A stretch of 64,000 nt of DNA. It comes from Hymenobacter sp. BRD128 (lineage in GTDB: Bacteria; Bacteroidota; Bacteroidia; Cytophagales; Hymenobacteraceae). The notes beneath the pieces were generated by a model, which had not been told where the DNA came from, did not search any database, and saw only the letters and a program-made list of their open reading frames with translations. Of the stretch, positions 33,676 through 42,427 are shown in pieces. Position 1 is the stretch's first letter. Every line of letters begins with the position of its first letter. Location: the NCBI RefSeq assembly GCF_013256625.1, contig NZ_CP053908.1:1364001-1428000 (forward strand), given 5' to 3'. The position numbers were made by a program, and so were the translations under genes.

Positions 33676-35568
33676 CTACTGCGCCCCCGAGCGCTGCCTC
33701 TGAAACAGCGCCTGGCCCCGCAGCAGCACCCGCAGGCTCTTGCGCTTAAGCAGAATGTGCGGTGCTCGCTTGCCATCATCTTCCAGGCGATTGCGGTACG
33801 CCGCCAGAATGTCGCGGTAGGAGATAACGCCGCTTACCTGCGGCTGGTCGCCAGTGGCAAGTACGGGCAGCACGTCAACTCCCTCACGGGCCATGCGTTC
33901 GACGGCGGTGCGCAGCGAATCGGTGGCCAGCACGGCGGTGGTACGCGGCTCCAGCAGGGTGCTGATGGGCGCGGTGTCGTCGGCGTGCCAGCTAGCCAGC
34001 GTGAGCAGGCTCAGGATGCCGGCAAACGTGCCATCGGGGTGCACCATCACCAAGTGCGGGGTGGTGCGCTCGGGCTCGCGCTCGGTCCATTCGCGCACCT
34101 CGCCAATGGTGTTGTCGGTGCTGATGGCTATCATTGAGCTTTGCAGCACGCGCTCCACGCGTACTTTGTCGAGCAGGTCAGGCTCGTAGTCAACCGGCGT
34201 TTTGACGCCCCGGCGGGCTATCTTCTCGGTCATAATGGTGTTACCCATCAGCAGAAATGACACCAGGTAGGCCCCTGTGCACGCTCCCAGCAGCGGCAGC
34301 AGCGCCTGGGCCTGCCCCGTCGACTCTACGGCAAAGACGATGGAAGTAAGCAGCGCCCGTGAGGCTCCCGCAAACATAGCCGCCATACCCACCAGCGCCG
34401 CCAGCGGCAGCGTAATGTCGGAAGCTGGAAAGAAGTGTCGCACGGCTAGGCCCAATAGGGCGCCGGCCGCTCCGCCGATGGTGAGCAGCGGGGCCAGCGT
34501 GCCGCCCGAGGTGCCGCTGCCCAGCGAAATGGCCCACGACGCGAATTTCAAAAAGCAGAGGGCTAGCAGCAAGTTCAGCGGAGCTGTACCCGAAAGCACG
34601 GTGGAGATATTCTCATAGCCCACGCCCAGTGTGTGCGGGGCAAAATAGCCAATAATGCCCACAGCCAGGCCGCCCAGCGCCGGCCACCAGCCCCAGTGCA
34701 GTGGCAGCTTTTCAAATAGGTCTTCGATGAAGTAAACTAGCTTGGTAATCAGCACCGCCGCCAGGCCGATTACCAGTCCAATGGCGCTGTACGTAGCCAG
34801 CGCCGCATTGCTGGGCGCCGCCAGCGCCGCCATTTCAAACACCGGTCCCTGCTCAAACAGCAGGTGGTGGCCCGCCGCCCCCGTAATGCAGGCCAGCGCC
34901 ACCGGCAGTAGCGAGCGGGGCGAAAACTCGAACAGCAGCAGCTCGATAGCCAGAAAAACCGCCGCGATGGGCGTGCCAAAAATGGCCGACATGCCGGCCG
35001 TAGCCCCCGCCGCCAGCAGCACCTTGCGCTCGTGGTGAGTGATGGGAATGAGCTGGCCCAGCGTAGAGCCCAGCGCCCCGCCCGTGGCAATAATCGGCCC
35101 CTCGGCCCCAAACGGCCCCCCGGTGCCAATCGACACCGCGGCCGACAGCGGCTTGAGGTACATAATGGACGGCTTGATGCGGCTCTGGTTGGTCAGAATC
35201 TGCTCCATTGCCTCCGGAATGCCGTGGCCCCGGATGGCCTTGGAGCCGTAGAGAGCCATTAGGCTCACCACCAGGCCACCCAGAACTGGCATTAGTACCA
35301 CCCACCAGCCGAGGTGGTTATCGGCCGGGCTGTGGTAGGCCAGCGAAACTTCGCCGTGAAATACCAGGTTGGTCACGAGGTTAATCAGATACACCAGCCC
35401 CCGCGCCACTATGCTGATAGTGAGGGCCACCAGTACCGCCAGCGCCGACAGGCGCACCAGCCGTTGCTTATCGGGCGTCACGCGGGGCCGCACCCCATCA
35501 TCAGCCAGGGTAAAATCGAGGGAGGGGGCAATTGGGATACCTGTGTGGGCTAGCGTAGGGTGCTTCAT
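33676..35568 (-). CDS. ClC-type chloride channel/transporter with CBS domains
   Basis: A 630-residue membrane protein. Anion-path motifs are GHGIPEAM (in place of GSGIP), GAEGPIIATG with the gating Glu, and GSGTSGGTLAPLL. Two CBS domains follow after about residue 455 and may bind adenine nucleotides. The family includes both channels and H+/Cl- exchangers, and the motifs alone do not settle which this is. The ATG at 35568 is used; the frame extends to a TTG at 35601. It is convergent with the TonB receptor gene, with only 27 bases between their stops. Confidence 0.92.
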   Translation of the reverse strand: MKHPTLAHTGIPIAPSLDFTLADDGVRPRVTPDKQRLVRLSALAVLVALTISIVARGLVYLINLVTNLVFHGEVSLAYHSPADNHLGWWVVLMPVLGGLVVSLMALYGSKAIRGHGIPEAMEQILTNQSRIKPSIMYLKPLSAAVSIGTGGPFGAEGPIIATGGALGSTLGQLIPITHHERKVLLAAGATAGMSAIFGTPIAAVFLAIELLLFEFSPRSLLPVALACITGAAGHHLLFEQGPVFEMAALAAPSNAALATYSAIGLVIGLAAVLITKLVYFIEDLFEKLPLHWGWWPALGGLAVGIIGYFAPHTLGVGYENISTVLSGTAPLNLLLALCFLKFASWAISLGSGTSGGTLAPLLTIGGAAGALLGLAVRHFFPASDITLPLAALVGMAAMFAGASRALLTSIVFAVESTGQAQALLPLLGACTGAYLVSFLLMGNTIMTEKIARRGVKTPVDYEPDLLDKVRVERVLQSSMIAISTDNTIGEVREWTEREPERTTPHLVMVHPDGTFAGILSLLTLASWHADDTAPISTLLEPRTTAVLATDSLRTAVERMAREGVDVLPVLATGDQPQVSGVISYRDILAAYRNRLEDDGKRAPHILLKRKSLRVLLRGQALFQRQRSGAQ

Positions 35569-35687
35569 AAAGGCAATGCCTACGCCGATAGGGTACTTCA
35601 AAATAAAGATGACCTGGCGTAGAACACCGCACCTGGGTCTACGCTATAAAGCTGGTAGTAGTCTACCCGTTCACCGCAAAACGCAAG

Positions 35688-36823
35688 TCATCTGGTAGTT
35701 GTACTGGTGGCCGGCACGTGTACCGTGCCGGCCCGCTCGCGCAGCGGCCGCCCCTGGCGCCCGCTGCGCTGCGCCTGAATTTCGGCCACGATGGCCAGGG
35801 CAATTTCCTCGGGGGTTTCGCTACCCAGGTCGAGGCCGATGGGGCTGCGCAGGCGCTGGCGCAGCTGCTGCACCTGGGCGGCCGGAAAGGCGGCCAGCTC
35901 ATCGAGCAGGCGCTGGGCCTTGAGCCTGGGGCCTAGCAGCCCGATATAGGGCGCGGGCGAAACCAGCAGGGTTTGCAGCGCGGCCAAGTCGTAGGCGTAG
36001 TTGTGGCTGAGCAGCACGTGGTAGGCTAGCGGGTCGGGCGTGGCAGTTTCGAGCTCGCGCACGGGCACGATGCGCACCTCGGCCGCCTCGGGGAAGCGGG
36101 CGGCGGTGGCCAGGTTGGGCCGGCCATCGACTACTGTAATGTGCCACCCTAGCGAAGCCGCCAGGTGCACCAGCGGCTGGGCGTCGTTGCCGGCGCCGTA
36201 CACCACCAGCCGCAGCGGCGGCGTCAGAACTTCGAGCGAAGCCCGCACCGCGCCGGCATCGGTTTCAATATCCAGCACCCGCGACTGGCCCTGCGCCAGC
36301 GTGGCATGGGCGGCGGCCGCCAGCGGGGCGGCCAGCAGCGGCGTGCCGCGCACTACGCCCGTTTCGGAAAGCAGCACCCGTTGGCCCACGGCGGCTTTCA
36401 GCCCGCTGGCATCGGTTGCAAACACGGTAGCCAGCACGGCGGGGCTAGGGTGCTGGGCGAAGCCGCGCAGCAGCTCCAGCGGGTTGTCAGCATTATCAAA
36501 ATGCAAGGGCTCGAGCAAGATGCGCACCACGCCCTGGCAGCCGGGCCCGAGGCCGTGGCGCGGGTCGTCCTCGTCGCGGGTGTCGTAAGTGACGAGCGCC
36601 GGCTCGCCCTGAAAAATGGCCCGCCGCGCCCGCTGCCGGGCGTCGCCCTCCAGGCACCCCCGCTGATGGCCCCGGTCAACTCGCCATCTTCGGTCACGAG
36701 CATACGGGCGCCGGGGCGGCGGTAGGCCGAGCCCAGTACTTCGACCACGGTAGCCAGCGCGCAGGGGCGGCGGGCCGCCCGGTGCTGGTCGTAGGCGAGA
36801 AGCAGGCGTTGAAGTTCGGTCAT
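35688..36823 (-). pseudogene. XdhC-family molybdenum-cofactor maturation protein, one-base frameshift
   Basis: XdhC proteins bind and sulfurate molybdenum cofactor and load it into xanthine-dehydrogenase-type enzymes. The N-terminus from the ATG at 36823 reads TVVEVLGSAYRRPGARMLV and AISGG, then the frame is lost; CLEGDARQRARRAIF continues in another frame to the Rossmann domain (VVYGAGNDAQPLVHLAASLG). On the coding strand the run of five Gs at 36657-36661 needs one more to give ISGGCLEGD, a strongly conserved motif. The repaired protein is 378 aa. It may serve the molybdenum hydroxylase operon 6 kb away. Confidence 0.85.
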
Positions 36824-36884
36824 CGGAGCGGAAAAGGCTGGGTAGGCAGTACGCCCCAGAGCGGGGCGGGGTTATGTGAACCGC

Positions 36885-36915
36885 CCGGCCAGAGGTAGGG
36901 TTTCCGGCCAGAGGT
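36885..36915. promoter_or_regulatory. Direct repeat CCGGCCAGAGGT, possible AraC-type operator
   Basis: The 12-base word occurs at 36885-36896 and again at 36904-36915, a 19-base period, between the divergent xdhC-like and AraC-family genes. Directly repeated half-sites about two helical turns apart suit an AraC-family dimer. This is a positional inference. Confidence 0.35.
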
Positions 36916-36929
36916 TGTAACTTAACGAA

Positions 36930-37006
36930 GGTGCTGCAGCGCGCAGCGGTTGCAATCGTCACTGGTTACTGGCCACGCGAGATGCTTCGCTGCGCGCTGC
37001 AGCACC
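36930..37006. repeat. Long palindrome, family C
   Basis: The 19-base arm at 36930-36948 (GGTGCTGCAGCGCGCAGCG) is perfectly inverted at 36988-37006 around a 39-base loop. The loop side contains GCGAGATGCTTCGC, identical to the inner arm of the family A palindrome at 39059-39072, so the families share modules. It lies just before the AraC-family gene. Confidence 0.85.
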
Positions 37007-37050
37007 GGCGGCTGTTTGCTTCTCGACCAGCCGCGAGTACTTTGCCCTGT

Positions 37051-37947
37051 ATGACCGCCAACGTCCCCGTTTATCAGCTACCTGCTCTTGCCGAAGCCAC
37101 GGAAAAACCGGCCGCCGTGTTTTTTCTGGGGCCAAATTCTACGGCGCCGCACCTGCCTATCAACCTGCCGTATCGCAGCGATTATTATAAAATCGGCATC
37201 GTGCTGCGCGGCAGCGCCCGCCTGCAAGTCAACCTCGAAACCTATGACCTAGGGCCCGATTCGCTGATGGTGCTCTCGCCCTACGTCATCAAACAGTGGC
37301 CATTTATGTCGGACGACTGTGACTCGCTGAGCATTTTCTTTACCAAGGAGTTCATTTCGGCGGGCGGCGGGCTAAACCTGGATGCGTTTGCGTTCTTCGA
37401 GCGCGACGCCCGCCACGTGTTTACCCTACCCCCCACTGAAGCGGCGAGTATCACGGCCCTGCTGCACACCATCGCGCAGAAATACGACGCGCCGCACGCC
37501 TACCGCGAGGAGATTCTGCGCAGCCTCATCCACATTTTGCTGCACGAAACGGCGCCCATCTACAGCGCGCAGCACCCTGCGCCGAATACCATCCAAACGC
37601 GCAGCCAGCTCATTGCCGCCGATTTTAAGAAGCTGGTTAACACCCATTACGCCGCCGAGCGCAGCCTGGCATTCTACGCCGATAAGCTGTGCATCAGCCC
37701 CAAGCACCTCGCCGAAACCGTGAAGGAAGCCACCGGCAAGCGCGCCGTAGCCTGGCTGGCCGAAGCCGTGCTGCTTGAAGCCCGCGTGCTGCTGCAAAAC
37801 CCCGCCCTCACCATCGCCCAGATTGCGGACACGCTGCACTTCGCCGACCAGTCGGCGTTCGGCCGGTTTTTTCGGAATAATACCGGCGTGTCGCCGGCCG
37901 GGTATCGGCAGCGCAGTAGCGCGGACGTTCAGTCTGCGAGTGGATAG
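37051..37947 (+). CDS. AraC-family transcriptional regulator
   Basis: A 298-residue regulator with an N-terminal cupin-like sensing domain (IGIVLRGSARLQVNLETYDLG in two strands, about residues 48-72) and a C-terminal AraC double helix-turn-helix (FYADKLCISPKHLAETVKEATGKR and IAQIADTLHFADQSAFGRFFRNNTGVSPAGYRQ, read in sections). The start at ATG 37051 removes an upstream stretch encoded by the palindrome. The last nine residues (SADVQSASG) and the stop are encoded by another palindrome, so the natural protein probably ended at about GYRQR. A divergent gene encodes XdhC; targets are unknown. Confidence 0.92.
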   Translation: MTANVPVYQLPALAEATEKPAAVFFLGPNSTAPHLPINLPYRSDYYKIGIVLRGSARLQVNLETYDLGPDSLMVLSPYVIKQWPFMSDDCDSLSIFFTKEFISAGGGLNLDAFAFFERDARHVFTLPPTEAASITALLHTIAQKYDAPHAYREEILRSLIHILLHETAPIYSAQHPAPNTIQTRSQLIAADFKKLVNTHYAAERSLAFYADKLCISPKHLAETVKEATGKRAVAWLAEAVLLEARVLLQNPALTIAQIADTLHFADQSAFGRFFRNNTGVSPAGYRQRSSADVQSASG

Positions 37948-37991
37948 TAAAGGAAGCAAGCCATTACTCGCGGACTGAACGTCCGCGCTAC
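37916..37991. repeat. Long palindrome, family B (copy 2)
   Basis: The 26-base arm at 37916-37941 (GTAGCGCGGACGTTCAGTCT onward) is inverted at 37966-37991 with one mismatch and a 24-base loop. It shares GCGCGGACGTT with copy 1 at 15727. It begins inside the AraC-family gene and carries its stop codon at 37945-37947. Confidence 0.85.
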
Positions 37992-38063
37992 CCCCGCCCT
38001 TTGGCCCAATCTTCCCGCCCTTTTGCCCTTCCACCGCACCCTAGCCAGCCGCAGCTTTGCACT

Positions 38064-38957
38064 ATGAAAATAATTGTCACTGGTTCCCTCGGGAACGTCA
38101 GCCAGCCGCTCGCCACCGCGCTAGTGCAGCAGGGCCACACCGTCACAGTCATCAGCAGCCAGCCCGAGCGCCGGGCCGCCATCGAAGCCCTGGGGGCCAC
38201 CGCCGCCATTGGCTCGTTTGAAGATGCGGACTTCCTGGCCGCCACCTGCGCCGGGGCCGATGCTCTGTATGCCATGATAGGGGGCGGCCACCGCGAGCCC
38301 GATTCGCGGGCGTATTTCCAGCGCATCGGCCGCCACTACGCGCAGGCCATCGGGCAGGCGGGCGTGCGGCGGGTGGTGCAGCTCAGCAGCTGGGGCGCGC
38401 ACCGCGACCACGGCACCGGCGGCATTCTGGGCTCGCACGATGTGGAGGAAATCCTGGCCAGGGTGCCGGGCCTGGCGCTCACCCACCTGCGTCCCACGTC
38501 CTTCTATACCAACTACTACGGTTTCGTGGGCATGATAAAGGGCGCTGGTTTTATGGGAGCCAACTGCCCCGGCAGCTACCGGGTGGCGCTGGTGCACCCC
38601 CGCGACATCGCCGCCGCGGCCGCCGAGGAATTGGGCAAATCTGCCCCGGCCGGCCGCACCGTCCGCTACGTAGCCAGCGACGAGCGCACCCAGGACGAGG
38701 TAGCCCAAGCCCTGGGCGCCGCCATCGGCCGGCCCGACCTGCGCTGGGTCGCCTTCACCGACGAGCAAATGCGCGCCAACCTCCTCCAAAATGGCCTGCC
38801 CGCCAGCACCGCCGCCGACATTGTGGACATCTACGCCAGCATGAGCAGCAGCGCCCTGGCCGAGGACTACGCGCAGCACAAGCCCGCCCTAGGTAGGGTG
38901 AAGCTGGAAGAATTTGCCCAGGAGTTCGCGGCGGCTTTTGGAAATACCAGAGAATAG
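38064..38957 (+). CDS. NmrA-like NAD(P)-binding protein
   Basis: A 297-residue atypical short-chain dehydrogenase of the NmrA/quinone-oxidoreductase-2 type. The N-terminal Rossmann fold reads MKIIVTGSLGNVSQPLATAL; no classical Tyr-x-x-x-Lys pair is evident. Such proteins act as redox sensors or NAD(P)H-dependent reductases. The start is the ATG at 38064 (the frame is open back to 38001 across a Pro-rich, non-coding-looking stretch). The word AGCTTTG sits four bases before the ATG, a -7-like element that would give an almost leaderless transcript. Confidence 0.85.
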   Translation: MKIIVTGSLGNVSQPLATALVQQGHTVTVISSQPERRAAIEALGATAAIGSFEDADFLAATCAGADALYAMIGGGHREPDSRAYFQRIGRHYAQAIGQAGVRRVVQLSSWGAHRDHGTGGILGSHDVEEILARVPGLALTHLRPTSFYTNYYGFVGMIKGAGFMGANCPGSYRVALVHPRDIAAAAAEELGKSAPAGRTVRYVASDERTQDEVAQALGAAIGRPDLRWVAFTDEQMRANLLQNGLPASTAADIVDIYASMSSSALAEDYAQHKPALGRVKLEEFAQEFAAAFGNTRE

Positions 38958-38984
38958 TTTGTAAAGCTGTTCAAGAAGTAAAGC

Positions 38985-39098
38985 AAAAACCCGCTTATCA
39001 TGCTGAGCTTGCGAAGCATCTCGCTTGCGCTGCTAGGGTAGTATTCCTAACGCGGCGGGCGAGATGCTTCGCAAGCTCAGCATGACAAACGGGTTTTT
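38985..39098. repeat. Long palindrome, family A (copy 2), with terminator ends
   Basis: A left arm at 38985-39024 (AAAAACCCG, then TCATGCTGAGCTTGCGAAGC) is inverted at 39059-39098, ending in GGGTTTTT, with two or three mismatches near TTAT/GACA and a 34-base loop. The core is the same as at 22394-22494. The outer A- and T-runs let it act as a bidirectional terminator between the NmrA-like gene and the convergent purK. Confidence 0.88.
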
Positions 39099-39121
39099 CG
39101 GTTCCTCAAAAATGCTACTAC

Positions 39122-40372
39122 CTAAATAGCATCCAGTCCCGGCAAGCCGAGTAGCTCCGCCGCGCGGCGCGCCGTGGTTTTAACGCTGGCTACATCCGGC
39201 CCGGTGATTGTGAGGTGGCCCATCTTGCGGCCGGCGCGGGCTTCCAGCTTGCCATACAGGTGCAGGTGCGTGCCGGGCAGACTCAGCACGGCGTACCAGT
39301 CCGGCTCGCGCGGCTGGCCGTCGGGGCCGAACCACACGTCGCCTAGTAGATTGAGCATGATGGCCGGCGAGTGCTGGCGCGGCTGGGGTAGGGGCAGGCC
39401 CGCCATCGCGTGCACTTGCAAATCAAACTGCGAGGCGTCGCAGGCGTCGATGGTGTAGTGGCCGCTGTTGTGCGGGCGCGGAGCCATCTCGTTGACTACC
39501 AGGCCGCCGTGCGCGCTGCCGTTGTCCACCACAAAAAACTCGACGCACAGCACTCCAACGTAGTTGATGTGCTGCGCGATGGCGATGGCCGCCTCGCGCG
39601 CCCGCTCGGCCAGGGCCGGGGGCACCGCGCCCTCGTAGGCGTGGGTCACAGCCAGAATGCCCGCCTCGTGCACGTTGCGCTGCGGGGCGAAGCTCACAAC
39701 CTGCCCATCCCAGCCGCGGGCTACCAGCACCGAGCACTCGGCGGTGAGCGGCAGCATCTTTTCCAGCACGCAGGCCACGTTGCCCAGCTCGGCCCAGGCG
39801 GCGGCCAGCTCGGCGGCGGTCTTCACCCGGATTTGGCCCTTGCCGTCGTAGCCCAGGCGCGCGGTCTTCAGGATGCCGGGCAGCAAATCGGCCCGCTCGG
39901 CTAGCACGGTTTGCAGGTGGTCCGGCGTTTCCAGCACCGCGTAGGGCGCGCAGCTCACCCCCGACACCTCGGCGCAGGCCGCGAAGTGGGCTTTTTCCTC
40001 GATGCGGTTTTGGGCAATGCCCACCACGGCCGCGCCCGGCGCCACGGGCCGGGTTTGCGCCAGCGTGTGCAGGGCCTGGGCCGTCACGTTTTCAAACTCG
40101 GTGGTGATGGCTTGGCATAGGTCGGCTAGCTGCGCCAGGCCAGCCGGGTCGTCGTAAGCGGTCTGAATGTGGTGGTGGCTCACCAGCCCGGCCGGGCTTT
40201 GCGCGTCGGGCTCCAGCACGGCGGTGAAGTAGCCTAAGCGCTGGGCGGCGTGCACAAACATCCGGCCCAACTGGCCGCCCCCCAGCACCCCTAGGGTAGC
40301 CGGTCGGCCGGCGGCATCCCGGCTACCCGGAAAAATCGGCGTCATCGTCGCCGCGTGTGTAGCGGCGCTCAT
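39122..40372 (-). CDS. purK: 5-(carboxyamino)imidazole ribonucleotide synthase
   Basis: A 416-residue ATP-grasp enzyme that carboxylates AIR with bicarbonate and ATP to N5-CAIR in purine synthesis. The N-terminal [16 protein letters not shown] is the family signature; FEVENVT-like [23 protein letters not shown] and [19 protein letters not shown] follow. Length is slightly above the usual 350-390, in part because of a 25-residue N-terminal lead. Its start codon overlaps the stop of purE by four bases, so the two genes form one operon transcribed purE then purK. Confidence 0.95.
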   Translation of the reverse strand: MSAATHAATMTPIFPGSRDAAGRPATLGVLGGGQLGRMFVHAAQRLGYFTAVLEPDAQSPAGLVSHHHIQTAYDDPAGLAQLADLCQAITTEFENVTAQALHTLAQTRPVAPGAAVVGIAQNRIEEKAHFAACAEVSGVSCAPYAVLETPDHLQTVLAERADLLPGILKTARLGYDGKGQIRVKTAAELAAAWAELGNVACVLEKMLPLTAECSVLVARGWDGQVVSFAPQRNVHEAGILAVTHAYEGAVPPALAERAREAAIAIAQHINYVGVLCVEFFVVDNGSAHGGLVVNEMAPRPHNSGHYTIDACDASQFDLQVHAMAGLPLPQPRQHSPAIMLNLLGDVWFGPDGQPREPDWYAVLSLPGTHLHLYGKLEARAGRKMGHLTITGPDVASVKTTARRAAELLGLPGLDAI

Positions 40373-40902
40373 ACGGGCAGGGTCATGGCGCGGGCGGCCT
40401 CGGTTTGGTCGGCGCGGAAGGCCCGCAATTTGGTCGCCAGCTCCGGGTCGTGCAGGGCCAGGAGGCTCACGGCGAACAGCGCGGCATTGGCTGCCCCGGC
40501 CGTGCCGATGGCAAACGTGGCCACCGGTATCCCCTTGGGCATCTGTACGATGCTGTGCAGCGAATCGACGCCCTGTAAGTGGCGGCTGGCCACCGGCACC
40601 CCCAGCACGGGCACCGTCGTTTTGGCGGCTAGCATGCCCGGCAAGTGGGCGGCCCCGCCCGCCCCGGCAATGATGGCTTGCAAGCCCCGCGGGCCGGCCT
40701 GCTCGGCGTAGGCAAACAAGTCGTCGGGCATGCGGTGGGCCGATACCACGCGCGCTTCGTGGGCCACGCCAAACTGCGTGAGAATCTGCACGGCGTGCTG
40801 CATGGTGTCCCAGTCGCTGCTGGAGCCCATGACCACGCCAATCACTGGCTGGCCGGGGGTAGCGCGGGGGCTGGGGGCGTCGGGGGTAGCAAGAGTACTC
40901 AT
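40369..40902 (-). CDS. purE: N5-CAIR mutase, PurE class I
   Basis: A 177-residue enzyme converting N5-CAIR to CAIR. The motifs [13 protein letters not shown] (about residues 23-35), [12 protein letters not shown] with the catalytic His, and [19 protein letters not shown] are intact. It is the first gene of a purEK operon. The first 20 residues are a Pro/Ala-rich extension. No purine riboswitch or PurR-like site was recognised in the 350 bases upstream. Confidence 0.96.
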   Translation of the reverse strand: MSTLATPDAPSPRATPGQPVIGVVMGSSSDWDTMQHAVQILTQFGVAHEARVVSAHRMPDDLFAYAEQAGPRGLQAIIAGAGGAAHLPGMLAAKTTVPVLGVPVASRHLQGVDSLHSIVQMPKGIPVATFAIGTAGAANAALFAVSLLALHDPELATKLRAFRADQTEAARAMTLPV

Positions 40903-41252
40903 AGTGAGCCTTATCGTAAGGGGCAGGGTAGCCCTGAGTGGTCGAAAAAAGCGGGATTGCGGACGTCAGCGCGGGCTAGCCCCCGCCGCCGGGCAGCCAG
41001 CTACCGGGCTGCGCATCATCCCGCCAGGGTAACGGGCATTCACTGGAAAGGCCGTCACCACGGCCACAAATTTACTGGTGCCGTCTGCGTGGCAGCCTAG
41101 AATTTGGGCGAAACCTGAAAAACACCTTGCCAGCGAAAAGTAAAACGCCTCGGAACTCTGTAGTTTCGAGGCGTTTTATAGTAGTTTTAGGCACCTAACC
41201 GCAAACGCCATGACGCTAAGCATTGGCGGTAGTACTCCGAAAAACGCTCGCT
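40903..41252. other. Intergenic interval upstream of purE and of the 41.2-kb cassette
   Basis: About 350 bases between divergent genes. It holds the purE promoter region and a hairpin at 41142-41177. An 18-codon frame starting at ATG 41210 overlaps the next small gene in another frame and is not supported. Nothing else was seen. Confidence 0.55.
41142..41177. terminator. Hairpin AAAACGCCTCG ... CGAGGCGTTTT
   Basis: An 11-base perfect stem (41142-41152 with 41167-41177) has an inner AACT/AGTT extension. A- and T-runs at the ends suit a bidirectional terminator. No gene ends close by on either strand, so it may insulate the cassette to its right or mark its left edge. Confidence 0.7.
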
Positions 41253-41399
41253 ATGGAGAAGTCTAAGGTGCCCAATATTCGGATTGACCCTAGCCTTGAC
41301 AAATACGACAACGTCGTTCTATTTCCTGAGCTGCTAGCAAAAGTCAACGCCCTTCTTGAAAAAGCCGGCCCGCCGAAGTTTCCAGCGCCTAAAAAGTAA
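41253..41399 (+). CDS. Small 48-residue protein upstream of toxin-antitoxin pair
   Basis: A short open frame, MEKSKVPNIRIDPSLDKYDN onward to a Lys-ending stop at 41397. It is charged, has a plausible amphipathic helix (ELLAKVNALLEKAG) and a Pro/Lys tail, and ends 12 bases before the DUF433 start codon. I do not recognise it. The spacing and amino-acid composition suggest a real gene co-transcribed with the pair; it could be a third component or leader peptide. Confidence 0.5.
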   Translation: MEKSKVPNIRIDPSLDKYDNVVLFPELLAKVNALLEKAGPPKFPAPKK

Positions 41400-41411
41400 C
41401 TAGTGTAAGCA

Positions 41412-41651
41412 ATGAACGTCGCCGACCTGATAACTACTGACCCGGATATACTCGGTGGTCAACCTGTATTTGCGGGTACGCGCGTACCAGTAGAAACCTT
41501 ATTTGACCATCTGGAAGCGGGCATACCGCTGGATGAGTTCTTAGACGACTTTCCCACTGTTACCAGAGCGCAGGCCATAGCCTTGCTGGATATGGCTACT
41601 AAGCTCCTTACCGCCAAGAATGTAGTGCAATTATATGCGGCTGCTGCTTGA
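41412..41651 (+). CDS. DUF433 antitoxin-like protein
   Basis: A 79-residue DUF433 protein. The typical sequence ITTDPDILGGQPVFAGTRVP is at residues 7-26, and a helix-turn-helix-like region (IPLDEFLDDFPTVTRAQAIAL) follows. DUF433 proteins are commonly paired with a DUF5615 PIN-like protein as a predicted type II toxin-antitoxin system. The gene overlaps the toxin gene by 17 bases. Confidence 0.9.
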   Translation: MNVADLITTDPDILGGQPVFAGTRVPVETLFDHLEAGIPLDEFLDDFPTVTRAQAIALLDMATKLLTAKNVVQLYAAAA

Positions 41652-41964
41652 TGAGAACCTGCCGAAGAAGCTGAAGTTAGACTTTCCCGAGCACGAGGTT
41701 TTTACGGTGCGCGATAAAGGCTGGAACGGCATCAAGAATGGCAAACTGCTGGAATTAATGGTAGCTGACGACTTTGACGCCTTGCTCACGTTTGACAAAA
41801 ATTTGCAATACCAGCAGAATTTTCAGAAATACACGCTCACGGTTTTTGTGCTAAACGCTCCTGCAAATACTTACGCGGTACTCACGCTGCTTTCGGCTCA
41901 AGTCAATGCTGCATTGATAAAGGGGAATTTGTTGAATGGACCGTTGGTGATTCAAGCAGAATAG
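41635..41964 (+). CDS. DUF5615 PIN-like toxin
   Basis: A 109-residue protein of the DUF5615 PIN-like group. The N-terminus MRLLLDENLPKKL carries the first acidic residues (Asp-Glu) of the PIN-type site, and ADDFDALLTFDKNLQYQQN carries the second cluster. It is predicted to be an RNase toxin countered by the DUF433 protein. The overlap with the antitoxin gene and the small size are usual for such modules. Activity is inferred. Confidence 0.87.
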   Translation: MRLLLDENLPKKLKLDFPEHEVFTVRDKGWNGIKNGKLLELMVADDFDALLTFDKNLQYQQNFQKYTLTVFVLNAPANTYAVLTLLSAQVNAALIKGNLLNGPLVIQAE

Positions 41965-41989
41965 CTTTTGTCTGGTTTTAACACTAAAG

Positions 41990-42427
41990 ATGCAGGCACT
42001 CGAAGTACTCAAAAGTAAGCTAATTGGCTCTTTTATATCAAGATTCAGTGTAGGTGATACCTGGAATTTGTATATCGATGGCTATTGGTTAGTGGCTCAA
42101 GAGGTAATATCAGGAGACGAGGATTATCTCAACAAGTTTTTTGAGAATAATTATTCTCACTTTAAAACGACAGTTGACAAAGGTTATATTAGTAAGTGTG
42201 CCATAGTTGCTGCTGCTATGAGAAGAGACATTGTTGGCGTAGAACTTGATGAGTTGTATAACCTGAAAATCGGATTCGATAATAATTTTAGTTTGTTATT
42301 CCCAACGAACGTAGAAATCGTTGATTGGCAGTGGTGCTTAAATTATAATGGCACTGACCCATACACCAATTGTCTAGTGGGCTGTTTTTGGGAAGGTGAA
42401 ATTCAGGTAAATGAAAAACAAGATTAG
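41990..42427 (+). CDS. Unrecognised 145-residue protein, lower GC
   Basis: I do not recognise this protein. It is soluble, acidic and rich in aromatic residues, with words such as SVGDTWNLYIDGYWLVAQEV and EIVDWQWCLNYNG, and three Cys near the C-terminus (WCL, TNC, GCF). The lower GC and AT-ending codons differ from the surrounding genome. It follows the toxin gene by 25 bases and its stop codon lies inside the left arm of a 27-bp perfect hairpin. Size and setting would fit an immunity or accessory factor, but there is no direct evidence. Confidence 0.6.
   Translation: MQALEVLKSKLIGSFISRFSVGDTWNLYIDGYWLVAQEVISGDEDYLNKFFENNYSHFKTTVDKGYISKCAIVAAAMRRDIVGVELDELYNLKIGFDNNFSLLFPTNVEIVDWQWCLNYNGTDPYTNCLVGCFWEGEIQVNEKQD

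Noticed and set aside
41210..41266. 18-codon ORF beginning at ATG 41210
   Set aside because: It overlaps the better 48-residue ORF in another frame and has no supporting features.
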